From the NCBI GenBank assembly GCA_963575745.1, contig CAUYUJ010017815.1:499983-563982 (forward strand): DNA of 64,000 bases, written 5' to 3'. The translations under genes were made by a program, and so were the position numbers. How positions within the stretch are numbered: position 1 is the stretch's first letter; every line of letters starts with the position of its first letter. Origin of the DNA: Prorocentrum cordatum. Taxonomy: Eukaryota; Sar; Dinophyceae; Prorocentrales; Prorocentraceae. Of the stretch, positions 31,655-41,809 are shown one piece after another. The notes beneath the pieces were generated by a model that saw only the letters and a program-made list of their open reading frames with translations, was not told where the DNA came from and ran no database searches.

Positions 31655-34600
31655 ATGGCTGTGGGCTTCCTGGGGGCGCACCTGATGATCTTGGTTACGG
31701 GCGGCGCTCTTACGGTCCAAGGGGCACTTGGCTGGCTGCCGTTCGGGCGCGGGGGACATGAGGTCCCAGCGCCGACGCCGCCAGCCCTGCCCGGGCCGAC
31801 AGCGCCGCCGGCAGGCGGTGGGGGGCGAGGCAAGGGGCGAGGACCGCCCGCCAAGCCCGCGCCTGCAGGGGGAAAGGGGCGAGGGCCGCAGGCCAAGCCC
31901 CCGGGGACGCCGGGCGTCCCACCGCCGCCGCGGTCAGGGTCGACTACAACGACCACGACCGCGGGCATCGGGCGCGTAGGCGAGGGCGAGCCCACAGGCA
32001 GCCCAGCTACGCCGGCATACGGAGGTAACAACGAGCCCACGGGCGCGCCTGGGCAGCCGTCCGCCCCGGGAAACCGGACGGGCGATGGTGAGCCTGACCT
32101 GCCGCGTGGGCTGGACGGGTATTGGGGGTGGAGTGGTTGGGTCCCGCACCTGCCCCATTGGTGGGCTGGCCGGAGCGAACCCCCACCGCCGCCGCCGCCA
32201 CCTACCCCGCCCCCGGAGGCAGGGCCGGGTCCCGGTTGGGGCTTCGCAGCCTGGGTCTTCGAGGTCGTGGGCTATGGAGCGTGGGTAAGCTCCCCCGACC
32301 ACCCGGGCACGATCCGCACGAGTGGCGGATGGATTGGATCCGCCGTCGACCGCCTGGGCGTTAAGATGCTTGGGTATTGGTGGGAGACCGCGGTCTTATG
32401 CTTTGCCTTAGGCATCTTCACGTTCGTGTTGGGTGCCCTGGCCTTCATCGTCAACACCGCAGCCCAGCCTATGCTGTGGGCTGCCGGGGGACTCCGCTGG
32501 GCGTGGTACCAGATTACCCGGTGCTGCCAGCGACGCGGAGGGGATGGGCCCGGCGCCCATCTTCCCCCACCCCCTCCGACCCCCTTGCTGGTGCGCTGGC
32601 GCGGGCCGGGCTTGGGCGGCGTGGTGGAGACAGAGTTCTACACAAAGGGGGTCCGCGGCCGAGGGACCAATCGGGCGTGCAACCACGTGCTGCTGCGTAA
32701 GCACGGGCAGGTGGCCCGCATCAGCTGCAACTTCGCGGACCGGTACCGATTGGACCGCCACGGGCTCAACATCAAGATCGGGCAGGTCCTGGGGTGCACC
32801 AGTCGCAAGTGGCGGCTGAACCTCGAGGAGACAGGGAATGTGCATCTATGTCGTGCTGTCGAGTGCGCCTCCTGTCCAGTGGCGCATCCCATGCACGTCG
32901 ACCAGTACGCGGCCATTGACCACACACAGATCGTGGACTTGGCTGAGCACGGAAGGGCCACGGCCTGCCGGGCAGTCGGCGTGGGACTCCGGAAGGTATT
33001 CGGGGTCGTCAAGTGGCTGCTTTGCTCACCCTGGTCGGTACTCGGATGGCTGTGCCGGGGCCGGCCGGAGCCCCGCTACATCACCGACGCCACGGGCTAT
33101 CGCCGCCTGGACATCGACTCGGAGAGCGAGGTGGAGGCGGAGGAGCGCCCCTGCCAAGCCGCACAAGTTGGGGCGCAGCTCGCGGGTGGCGCACGCCCCC
33201 TCCAGCCGGAGGGGTGCGGCGACCGAGGGATGCAGGAGGCCACTGTCCTGCTACAGGAGGACGCGGAGGTGTCGGACGTTCCCCGGCCGGGGCATTGTCT
33301 CAATGCACAGGTGCACCTCTGCGCCCACCATGCGCAGAAGTATCGGTCTACCCTGATCGGCCGCAAGTGCAGCCTCCCCACTTGTCTCCGCATGGCGAAG
33401 GGTAGCTGCGGGGGGGCCCCGATGCGCGGGGAACATCTCCGACGGGACGAGGGTCACACCGCGCGCGTCGAGGCGACGGTCCAACCTGGGATCCTCGGGG
33501 GCCTGCGCCGCCGCATGCGGGCGCGGGCTCCAAGCCCCGCCAGGGCGCGCGATTGGACCGCGCACGCTGCCGATGGGGTTGGCATAGCGCCCGAGCCGGT
33601 CTACCCCCCGCCTCTACCTCCCCCCGCTGCACCGCCACCGCCCGTCGTGGCCCCTTCTGTCGATGTGGAGCCCACGGGGGCGCAGGCCCTAACCTCGGGG
33701 CCGCAGCCGCGTCGCACGCGCTCCGCGGAAGCAAGGGCCAGCGGACGCTCACGGTCTGCCGACCGCGGGGCCCCGGGCAATCGGATCGCCCACCACGGGT
33801 GGCTTCAGGAGCCCCTGCTCGTGAAGGTCTGCCCGATACTCCCGGGCGACCCTCGGGGAGCCGAGGAGGCGTACGGCGCGCCCCCGGCGAGTCCTTGGTT
33901 TATTCTATTGGGAGAATGCGAGGGGCTCGACGCACGGGGCACTGGCGGGGACGCCAGACTTATCATCGGGACTAGCCTCGAGGGCGTCAGGGTGGAGGTC
34001 CCAGCCAGCGAGGTCGTACGGCACCCCCCTCCGCTGGAGGACGGGCGCTACCCGATAGATTGGATCAATCGGCTGCTGTACGAGGTCCCCCAAGGGGCTC
34101 GGGAAGTGGGGTTGCGTGTCATCGCCCACCACATCCCGCAGGATCTGCTGGCGATGTTACGCCAGGAGCAGTGGGACGGTGTGGACGTGGAAAGCGCGAG
34201 CGGCTGGAGGCGGCGCTACCTGACGAACACGGAGCGCCAGCAGCTGCAGCACGACCCGGTGCGCACACTCGGCCACCATCGGCGGGGTGGCGCGCAGGGG
34301 GCGCCGCCTGCGCCCGGGATGGAGGGCTTGCCCCGTCCCGCCCCCGCGGCGGCACTGTCGCGCTTAGCGGCGGCCGCCGCCGGCGTGAGCGAGGATGCCG
34401 AGGAGCCCGACCCGCTCGAAATGTTCATGGACTCCTTGCGAGCCGAGGATCTCAAAGGACGGGGGGGCCAAGCGGCGGCTCTCAGTGCATTAGGTATGGC
34501 CGCGGACCTGCTCGGGGTTCCGCTTGATCAGGCGGAGCGGCAGCTGCGGCGGAGGGTCGCACAGGTGGCAGCGGCGGGCCCACTGGGGTCCGACCTAGAG

Positions 34601-37600
34601 CGCGCCCTCGCGGATTTGGAGGATGCGCAGCTGGAAGCGCGCGCGCGGGAGCGTGCTGCGGCCGCCGACAAGGTTCCCCTGCAGGGGAGCCTCTCACGTG
34701 AGGGGTCGCGGAGTCGCTCGGCGCGGGGACGGGATCCCAGCCCGAAGCAGGGACCCCGACGCGAGCTCTTCGGTGCCATGCCCCCCATCCAACCCACGGG
34801 CCCACGACGGGGCTTGCTGGGTGATCGGGACCTGCTGGCACGCGATGGACGCGGGGGGGCCGCCCGTGGGGCCAATCCGCTCCTCGACGGGGCCTCGGTC
34901 CTTGGCCACCTCACTGGCCAGACGCCCCACGGGGGCGGCCTGGGTGGGGAGCGAGCTGGGGGTCCAGACGACGCCGGGGCGGCGGGCGCCCTGGGCGGGC
35001 TTACAGTCGAGGCCGAAGCCCAGATCATCGAGCGCCTGGATCGCCAGAACCGCCTCACTGAACGCCACGTCCTCGCCGCCGAGCGGCAGGCGCGGGCCAC
35101 CGAGGGCGACAAGAAGGCCCGGGGCACCAGGGCAGGGATCGGTCGGGACGAGGAACTTGATCTTTACATAGCCCGGGGATGCAACACCTTCGTGGTTGAG
35201 GCCTGCGAGGGTATCACGGGGAAGGACTTGTTCGACTCACTCAAGCGCATGTGTGCGGACTCCAAGAGCACGCTCAAGACGATCGGGTTTCCCTGCCTGG
35301 TTACCAACCGTGTGGCACACGGCTACGCGGCGCTCGCCTTCGGGACGGGCCCCCACGACCTGGCGGTGGACGACTGCGTCCCCGCGCGTGACGAGGACTT
35401 CGATGGCTATCGGCTCCCTGTGGACGACAAGCTGGAGCCCCGCCAACGGCCCGCCACCCACGTGGCGACCTGGTTCAAGAGGGCCCGGTGCGAGATCCAG
35501 ATGTTCGAGTCCATCATAGGGGTCGCACACGGGGCGGAGCGTCGGCGGTCGTTAGGGTTCTTGGAGGCGGCCTTCGAGAGGGACCCATCGGAGTTCCCAG
35601 ACCATTGGGTCAAGGATCTGTGGGAAGAGCTCCGAAGCACCTGGGTCGAGGAGTTGCGGGAGCTGAGGCGCCGGCTCTGTCGAGAGCTCGACACCGAGAA
35701 CCCGAGGAGGGAGGACATCAAGTACATCCTACTCATGCCGGAGAACGGCTACGATTTGCCCCGAACGTTCGACCTCGGGGACCCGAACGCCTACTACCAG
35801 CAGGTGGTCGTGCCCCGGCGCAAGGCCGCACTCACGCGCCTCCTCAATGGGCAGCTGAACGCCCACCTCACGAAGCGACCGCCCAAAGCGGGAGGGAGCG
35901 AGGAAATGGGCGACCCCCGGCCCACGGCGCAGGGGGATGACAGGCCCAAGGCGGGGGCTGGGCCCCAGCCGAAGGCGGGGCCCAAGGCGGGCACCGGGGC
36001 CCCAGCGGGGACAGCCCCCAAGAGGGCGCACCCAGCGGGCAAGGAACTAACACGCCCGGAGCGGACGCGATCCGTGGCGCATGCGCCCCGCAATAAAGAC
36101 AACGTCCCTATCTGCTGGGGGGCCACCACGCACATGGGCTGCTCGCGGAAGGCTTGCGATTGCCCTAACTCCCATGACCCCATCAAGTCAACGCGCGGAT
36201 TGGACTACTCGGTAGTCATGCAGCTCACGAGGCGCGGGGGGCTCCTTGGGACGCCCCGGATCGATCCCAAGCAGGTGGATGGGATGATTGCGCAGCTGCG
36301 CTCGCAAGCCAAGGCAGCCGAGGCCGAGAAGGTTGGCGAGGACACTTCCCCACCTGCTCCCCCTGACTCCCAGAAGGAAAAGGGCCGGGGCCGTGGCAGC
36401 GGCTCGCGAGCAGCGGGCGACCCGGGCCCGGGGCAGGCCCCGGACGACTACACCGCGCTCCAGCTTACCGCGATGGAATCCGACCTCCGGGAAGCGGTTA
36501 AGGGCCCCGACTTCGGATGGCTCGAAGACCACGACCACCCGCGCGCGGCGGCCACTTGGGACGCCCAGCCCGCGGGTGATGGGCCGGAGCTTCGCCTCAA
36601 ACTCATGCAGGAGCTCGAAGCCGAGGGCATCTTCGCACCTCTGAAGGGGGCCAGCGAGTACTTGCAGAGCCACGTGCGCGGGCGCGTCTTGGGGGCGCGC
36701 CTGCGCGGGGAGCGGCTTACTCTGGAGCGAGCCCTCGAGGAAGCCGTGGACCGAGGCCATCGGGGTCTCAGCAGCGAGGCAGCCGACCTGCATGAGGCGC
36801 TTAGCTGCGCCGCAGGATACGTCACCGAGGGCGGGGCCGAGGTTGGCCCGGTTGCGTGGGACCCCGGCGGGCTGATAGGCCGCGGGTCCTATACCTTCTG
36901 GGACGGGGACACCCGCATCCAGTGGGACTTCATCGACTATCGGGACCGCCTCGGCCCTACAGAGGAGATGGGCCAGGCGATGGGCCTGGAGGTGGGCGAC
37001 ACCGAGGAGCGGCAGTGCCTGCTACTGCACGTAGCTGCGGGGGTGCTCCTGCTACGCGCGGGCGAGGGCACAGGTGAGCCCAGCCCGGACGCGGTGCAGC
37101 AGTTGGCCGCGACGTATCGCCATGCACTATGGGAGGAGGCCCATGAGGCCCTGCGTGCCCTGGGCGACTCCCCGCCGTGGATCACGGCCCTGGAGGCCGA
37201 TGTCCGCTCCTACGTCCACGATGCGGTGCACCCGCACCACGACAAGGACTATCGCTGCCTGGCAGCATGCCCTGTCGCCGGCCTCGACGCCGTCACGCTC
37301 CAGGTGCACCGTGTCAACGGCAGTGGGCGCCTATGCGTGGACCACCTAATGGGAACGGGCGTCGGCGCGGAGGATCACGTAATTCCGCTCGTGATCTGGC
37401 GTGGCCATATGCGCGCCTTGCGCCCACGCTCCCACGCGGAGGCGGCGGCCCTAGGCCAGCGCTGGGGGCGCGCAGGGCGCCTGTCCCGCGAGATCGTAAG
37501 TGTCGGCTGGCGCGAGATGCTCGATGAAGGCCCGGACGTTGAACCCACCGTCCCGGGCAAGAGCGCGCCCTGCACCCACTGCAAGGCAGCGGAAGGTCGG

Positions 37601-39925
37601 GCGGGCCGCGCAGTGGGACGCGCGCCGGCCTCGTTCGGGGAACATCCAGCCGACGTCCAGGCACGCCTCCTGGAGGCGAACGCGATGCCACTTCGACACG
37701 ACCCCGCGTTCGCGTACGGTTTGATCGCCCAGGAGGTGTACGCCGGTTCGGGAAATTGGTCGGCCGCGCTTCGCGCCGAGGGCATCCGGGTGCTGGAACC
37801 GATCGAATATTACGACGACCCCCTCCGAGAATCCGGCCCACGGCCGGATCATGACACCCTCGACCCAGCGGTCCGCGCGCGCCTACAGGAGGCCGCACGG
37901 ACCCCCATGGGCCCCGACGTGGCCAACGTTTGGTGCTGGGGTACCCCGTGTGGCTCGCACACCGACCTCGGGCTCATGACCCAGCCGGGCGGGACCCCGC
38001 AGGGCGCCCGCACGTGGGAGCACCCCGAGGGGGATGGCTCCAAAGAGTTCGAGCGCGTGGGTAACAGCCACACACAGTTCACGTGCGACACCTGCCGCAT
38101 CCTACACGACGCTGGCAAGGAGTTTCTCATCGAGTCCTCCTGCCCCTCGGGCCGCTACCCCAAGATTTGGGACCAGGCCCCGATGCACGAGCTGCGTCGA
38201 GCGACGGGGGCCATGATCGTCCCGATCCACATGTGCGCCTGGGGTAAGGCCCCGTCCGACGCGCCAGAGAGCCGCTATCGCAAGGGCAGCTGGTGGCTCG
38301 TCAGCCCCCGGCTGTATCTGCACGCTCTGTTGTTGGCGCGACGTTGCCCCCGTGACCACCACCACGTCGAGCTGAAGGATCACGTGCCGGGCTCGGGCAT
38401 TAAGCGCACCAAGGAGGCGCAGGTTTGGGCCCCCCGCCTTTGCGCCGCGTGGGCAAAGGTGTTGAAAGGGGCCTATCACCGCTGGTCGGTGAGCCAACTG
38501 CGTCGGCAGTTGGCGCCTATATGGGAGGATGGCCCGGGGGCGTCCCCCAAAATCGCCCGGGCGGAGGCGCCCGGGCGCCTGCAGGGCGTCGACTTCACTG
38601 GAATCGAGCGCCTGCAGGCCTCAGGGGACGGCTCAAAATGCGGTAGGCTTAGCCCAGCCATGCACCGAGCATTGGCGGGGCTTCCTAAGCCCCCATTGGG
38701 CAAGGCACAGGGGGAGGTGAGTGCGGGCAAGACTCGACCCCCTTGCGAGGATCCGGCCAGAGATATCGCGGAGGACCTCGACGGGTGCAGCCCGGCGGAG
38801 CTGGCCACGGTCTACCTGACCTTCTGCACGGAGCACCCTGAGTATGACCCCGAAGCCATGCGGACCCTGGTAGGGCTGGGGGATCAGCTCCTCCAGCGGA
38901 CGGGGTCCCTGAAGGAAGCGGCCGCGCTGCTTAGGCGCGCGCGCCACGAGCGCCTAGGCAACCCCCTTCGGGGCGTCCTGGGGGACAAGGTGCGACGGTG
39001 TTTAAGCCGAGAGCACTTCGAGTACGTCCGGGAGCTAGCGGAAGGGGGAGCCTCCGCGCGGCGGGGCGCGCCGCGGAGGCGCGAGCGAGCCCAGCCGTAC
39101 CCCAGCGTGCGAGCCCACATCGACGAGGCCTACCAGAAGGTATGGGCGGATGTGACCTGGGGGATCGTCCTGGTGGCGTCCCAGGCGGCAGAGGGTTTTC
39201 TGACGGAGCTGGTGGAAGCCCCCCTGGGGAGGGTACCGAAGCAGCTACCGGACAGAACCTTATCGTCCGAAGGGCGTATGATCCATGCGATGCTCTCGGC
39301 CAACGCCGCCACACACAAGCGCGACCACCCGCCTGCCGTCCAGCCACGCCATCGGCAAGTGGCGAGGACGGCGGTATGGCATCGCGCGCGCCACCCCGGA
39401 GCGCGCCTCCTCTGCGCCAAGCGGGACGTCTCGCGGGCCTTCAAGTGGTTGGACATCGCCCCGGCGGACGTCGGGGACTTTGGCACCTCGTTACCGGGGG
39501 CCCACGCTGGCATCGAGGGGGACGTCAGAGTCGTTTACCTAGCCATGGTGTTCGGGTGGACGGGAGCCCCAGGCAATTACATGATGCTCGCCCTGGCGGC
39601 GAGGGAGCTCCACGAGAGCTATCGGCCTGGGGAGCCGCACTGGCACGACACCACCCACTTCCACTCGGAGTGGCTCATGGATGACCCTGTGGTGGTGGAG
39701 CCCGACATTGGGGTCCGACCGTGGATGGCCTGCGACGCATTGGATGCCTCCATACGTGAGGTGTTTGGGTCCGAAGCAGTGAACGTCAGCAAGAGGGACG
39801 CCGAGGGGGAGCCTTCCACCACGCAGATTATCTGGGGGCTCAGTATGGACTTCGAGCGCGAGCGAGTTGGACTCCCGGAGCCCAAGGCCATGAAGATGCG
39901 CTTCTATTGGCGGAGCCGGAGCTGA
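31655..39925 (+). CDS. YR-element ORF1: Gag-like, C5-MTase-like and reverse transcriptase polyprotein (2756 aa)
   Basis: The start ATG has a good context (GCCATGG). In order: a hydrophobic N-terminus (1-28); Pro/Gly-rich linker; a strong membrane-like segment (about 244-270); Cys/His-rich stretches (about 330-425 and 548-585); a long Gag-like region (helical part about 1170-1400); a CCCH knuckle (C1487, C1496, C1503, H1507); then a C5-methyltransferase-like domain with motif I-like EVYAGSGNW (2027), TPC (C2099) and an E2160-containing FLIESS segment. The RT follows: motif A KRDVSRAF (D2591), motif B FGWTGAP, motif C LMDD (D2676, D2677). The frame ends at a TGA just past motif D/E, where the RT thumb should continue; it does so in the -1 frame (ORF2). 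Order and motifs are seen directly; domain names rest on motif knowledge. Confidence 0.8.
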   Translation: MAVGFLGAHLMILVTGGALTVQGALGWLPFGRGGHEVPAPTPPALPGPTAPPAGGGGRGKGRGPPAKPAPAGGKGRGPQAKPPGTPGVPPPPRSGSTTTTTTAGIGRVGEGEPTGSPATPAYGGNNEPTGAPGQPSAPGNRTGDGEPDLPRGLDGYWGWSGWVPHLPHWWAGRSEPPPPPPPPTPPPEAGPGPGWGFAAWVFEVVGYGAWVSSPDHPGTIRTSGGWIGSAVDRLGVKMLGYWWETAVLCFALGIFTFVLGALAFIVNTAAQPMLWAAGGLRWAWYQITRCCQRRGGDGPGAHLPPPPPTPLLVRWRGPGLGGVVETEFYTKGVRGRGTNRACNHVLLRKHGQVARISCNFADRYRLDRHGLNIKIGQVLGCTSRKWRLNLEETGNVHLCRAVECASCPVAHPMHVDQYAAIDHTQIVDLAEHGRATACRAVGVGLRKVFGVVKWLLCSPWSVLGWLCRGRPEPRYITDATGYRRLDIDSESEVEAEERPCQAAQVGAQLAGGARPLQPEGCGDRGMQEATVLLQEDAEVSDVPRPGHCLNAQVHLCAHHAQKYRSTLIGRKCSLPTCLRMAKGSCGGAPMRGEHLRRDEGHTARVEATVQPGILGGLRRRMRARAPSPARARDWTAHAADGVGIAPEPVYPPPLPPPAAPPPPVVAPSVDVEPTGAQALTSGPQPRRTRSAEARASGRSRSADRGAPGNRIAHHGWLQEPLLVKVCPILPGDPRGAEEAYGAPPASPWFILLGECEGLDARGTGGDARLIIGTSLEGVRVEVPASEVVRHPPPLEDGRYPIDWINRLLYEVPQGAREVGLRVIAHHIPQDLLAMLRQEQWDGVDVESASGWRRRYLTNTERQQLQHDPVRTLGHHRRGGAQGAPPAPGMEGLPRPAPAAALSRLAAAAAGVSEDAEEPDPLEMFMDSLRAEDLKGRGGQAAALSALGMAADLLGVPLDQAERQLRRRVAQVAAAGPLGSDLERALADLEDAQLEARARERAAAADKVPLQGSLSREGSRSRSARGRDPSPKQGPRRELFGAMPPIQPTGPRRGLLGDRDLLARDGRGGAARGANPLLDGASVLGHLTGQTPHGGGLGGERAGGPDDAGAAGALGGLTVEAEAQIIERLDRQNRLTERHVLAAERQARATEGDKKARGTRAGIGRDEELDLYIARGCNTFVVEACEGITGKDLFDSLKRMCADSKSTLKTIGFPCLVTNRVAHGYAALAFGTGPHDLAVDDCVPARDEDFDGYRLPVDDKLEPRQRPATHVATWFKRARCEIQMFESIIGVAHGAERRRSLGFLEAAFERDPSEFPDHWVKDLWEELRSTWVEELRELRRRLCRELDTENPRREDIKYILLMPENGYDLPRTFDLGDPNAYYQQVVVPRRKAALTRLLNGQLNAHLTKRPPKAGGSEEMGDPRPTAQGDDRPKAGAGPQPKAGPKAGTGAPAGTAPKRAHPAGKELTRPERTRSVAHAPRNKDNVPICWGATTHMGCSRKACDCPNSHDPIKSTRGLDYSVVMQLTRRGGLLGTPRIDPKQVDGMIAQLRSQAKAAEAEKVGEDTSPPAPPDSQKEKGRGRGSGSRAAGDPGPGQAPDDYTALQLTAMESDLREAVKGPDFGWLEDHDHPRAAATWDAQPAGDGPELRLKLMQELEAEGIFAPLKGASEYLQSHVRGRVLGARLRGERLTLERALEEAVDRGHRGLSSEAADLHEALSCAAGYVTEGGAEVGPVAWDPGGLIGRGSYTFWDGDTRIQWDFIDYRDRLGPTEEMGQAMGLEVGDTEERQCLLLHVAAGVLLLRAGEGTGEPSPDAVQQLAATYRHALWEEAHEALRALGDSPPWITALEADVRSYVHDAVHPHHDKDYRCLAACPVAGLDAVTLQVHRVNGSGRLCVDHLMGTGVGAEDHVIPLVIWRGHMRALRPRSHAEAAALGQRWGRAGRLSREIVSVGWREMLDEGPDVEPTVPGKSAPCTHCKAAEGRAGRAVGRAPASFGEHPADVQARLLEANAMPLRHDPAFAYGLIAQEVYAGSGNWSAALRAEGIRVLEPIEYYDDPLRESGPRPDHDTLDPAVRARLQEAARTPMGPDVANVWCWGTPCGSHTDLGLMTQPGGTPQGARTWEHPEGDGSKEFERVGNSHTQFTCDTCRILHDAGKEFLIESSCPSGRYPKIWDQAPMHELRRATGAMIVPIHMCAWGKAPSDAPESRYRKGSWWLVSPRLYLHALLLARRCPRDHHHVELKDHVPGSGIKRTKEAQVWAPRLCAAWAKVLKGAYHRWSVSQLRRQLAPIWEDGPGASPKIARAEAPGRLQGVDFTGIERLQASGDGSKCGRLSPAMHRALAGLPKPPLGKAQGEVSAGKTRPPCEDPARDIAEDLDGCSPAELATVYLTFCTEHPEYDPEAMRTLVGLGDQLLQRTGSLKEAAALLRRARHERLGNPLRGVLGDKVRRCLSREHFEYVRELAEGGASARRGAPRRRERAQPYPSVRAHIDEAYQKVWADVTWGIVLVASQAAEGFLTELVEAPLGRVPKQLPDRTLSSEGRMIHAMLSANAATHKRDHPPAVQPRHRQVARTAVWHRARHPGARLLCAKRDVSRAFKWLDIAPADVGDFGTSLPGAHAGIEGDVRVVYLAMVFGWTGAPGNYMMLALAARELHESYRPGEPHWHDTTHFHSEWLMDDPVVVEPDIGVRPWMACDALDASIREVFGSEAVNVSKRDAEGEPSTTQIIWGLSMDFERERVGLPEPKAMKMRFYWRSRS

Positions 39926-41802
39926 GCTTCGGCTGCCGCATGGTCCGGCTGCGAACCGCGAGGGAGCTAAGTGGGCTCGGCCAGTTCTGCGCCTGCGCAG
40001 CTCCAGCCCTGAGCCTGGAGCTCCCAGCGGTCCACCGGATGCTGTCGGGTGACCCAGGTCAGGCCTACGTCCATCCGCCGGGCGACCCCGAGATGGTAGA
40101 GGCTGCGTGGGACGACTGGCACCAGACCTTGGATTGGCTGCGCGTCTGCTTTGAGATGCCGGTCGAGGGTAACTTCGAGACCTCCTTCGAGGGCCTGCTA
40201 GGCCTTCACGAGGCCCTCGCACTCCCGGGGGCGCTCGGCAAGCTGCGCTGGCTGGGAGGCGATGCCACCCTGGATCGGATCGGTGCGCTGGACTGGTCCT
40301 CGCGCGAGTACATCGTGGCGGAGGCGGCTCCCTATCTGGAGACGCTACGCTCCGCCCCTGGGGTCACTTGGCAGGGGGAGGGGGAGATCATCGCGGTGGT
40401 CGAACTCCTCTGTCTGATAGCCTTGGCGGCCGAGAAGGGCCCGGACTGGTTCCAGCTGCTATTGCCGTACGTCACTGACAACAGCAATGTCAGCCGCTGG
40501 CTGCGACGCCGCCGGGCGCGGAACGCGGTGGCGCGCCACCTGCTTCGAGTCCTGGCCATGCTGGAGCTACGGTACAAGTTTCGGGTCCTGGACGGGCTTT
40601 ACTTACGGACTTACCACGACGAGCTGGCCGACTTCATTACTCGTGCCACGGTGGAGGAGGTACGCCAGCGGATGGCGGAGGCCGGATGGACCGAGCTGTC
40701 GCCGGCAGCTCCGCGGGGCGAGCTGGTGGAGGAGGCCGCCCAGCGCGAGCTGCGGATGCCAGGAGACGACGGGCCCTGGCGCGCGGCTGCACTCCAAGTC
40801 AAAGGAGCCCGGGAGGCCCTACCACGCTACGCCCCCCTGCAGGTCGAGGGGGCGCGGCTGCTGGAGGTGGGAACCGCGTGGCCCCCCTTTGGGGAGGCAT
40901 GGGAGAGCCTCGGTGGGTCGGCGCTGCTAGCGCCGTGGGATGTCGGTGACCGATGGGACCCGGACGACGGGGACCACCCCGAGGACCCCACTGGGGCCCC
41001 GCGGACCCGCTGGCTGTGCGTGTCACTATCGGAGGACCCCGGTGGACGCGAAGCGACGGGCCTGGAGCGGCTACTGATCACCACTCGGCCACTGGCCGTG
41101 CTGCTCGACGCCCCCGTCAACTACGCTGCAGTGCGACTAGGGGCGCGCTTACGGCGCCTTGGCTATGTGGCACTCTCCCCAGAGACGCGCCTACTGTGCA
41201 CGCACTTCGGCGACGTCACGGCACGCGCGCGGGCGGTCCAGGTTTGGGGTTGCGGGGAACGGGTTCGGGCATCGGGCCCCGTACCCCCCCTGGGACAGCC
41301 CTGCGTGGAGCCACGCGGCCTCTGCCAGCTCTGGAAGGAGGCAGGGCGGCCACCGCTGGATGAGCTCCGCCTGGACCTCGACAACGGCACCTTGCTCGTG
41401 GACCCTCGGATCTCGACGACGGGGGATCGCATGATGCCTTGGCCGCGGGGCACATGGCAGCCCGCGGGAGGCGGGCGGGCCCAGCGCGTGGTGATTCATG
41501 ATCCGCGCGGGCCCTGCCATACGGCACGGGCGAAGCCCGACCCGTTGAAGGGCTATGCGAACACCCTGATCCTGGAAGGGTCCGAGGGCGGCTGGACCGT
41601 GCGAGCCCTGCACCCGAAAGAAATCTGGTGCGCCCAGGGGGGCACGGCGGAGCTGTGGGATGCCGTGGGCCTTGGAGGTATGCCGATCGCCGAGCGCATG
41701 CGGCAGGCCGCTCGTGCACTCCCGCGTCGCACGGCCCGCGAGCGCAGGCGAGGCACCCGGGGCGCGCGCTGGCGTCGGGCCCGATCACGACCGACTCGCT
41801 AA
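39907..41802 (+). CDS. YR-element ORF2: RT thumb, RNase H and second C5-MTase-like domain
   Basis: There is no ATG at the frame opening; 39907 is TTG inside the RT, so this frame is entered by -1 frameshifting or was split off by a one-base deletion. It begins with RT thumb sequence (LSFGCRMVRLR, LSGLGQF). RNase H follows with candidate catalytic residues D129, E166, D191 (YVTDNSNV) and D242 (YHDELADF). A second methyltransferase-like domain then runs from about 316 to 590: a motif I position ARLLEVGTAWPPFG, DAPVNY where ENV is usual, FGDVTARARAVQVWG resembling motif VIII, PRGPCHTA resembling motif IX and RALHPKEIWCAQGG resembling motif X. No PCQ loop is visible, so catalysis is doubtful. The frame stops at TAA 41800-41802, eight bases before the ORF3 ATG. 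Confidence 0.7.
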   Translation: MAEPELSFGCRMVRLRTARELSGLGQFCACAAPALSLELPAVHRMLSGDPGQAYVHPPGDPEMVEAAWDDWHQTLDWLRVCFEMPVEGNFETSFEGLLGLHEALALPGALGKLRWLGGDATLDRIGALDWSSREYIVAEAAPYLETLRSAPGVTWQGEGEIIAVVELLCLIALAAEKGPDWFQLLLPYVTDNSNVSRWLRRRRARNAVARHLLRVLAMLELRYKFRVLDGLYLRTYHDELADFITRATVEEVRQRMAEAGWTELSPAAPRGELVEEAAQRELRMPGDDGPWRAAALQVKGAREALPRYAPLQVEGARLLEVGTAWPPFGEAWESLGGSALLAPWDVGDRWDPDDGDHPEDPTGAPRTRWLCVSLSEDPGGREATGLERLLITTRPLAVLLDAPVNYAAVRLGARLRRLGYVALSPETRLLCTHFGDVTARARAVQVWGCGERVRASGPVPPLGQPCVEPRGLCQLWKEAGRPPLDELRLDLDNGTLLVDPRISTTGDRMMPWPRGTWQPAGGGRAQRVVIHDPRGPCHTARAKPDPLKGYANTLILEGSEGGWTVRALHPKEIWCAQGGTAELWDAVGLGGMPIAERMRQAARALPRRTARERRRGTRGARWRRARSRPTR

Positions 41803-41809
41803 TGACGAG

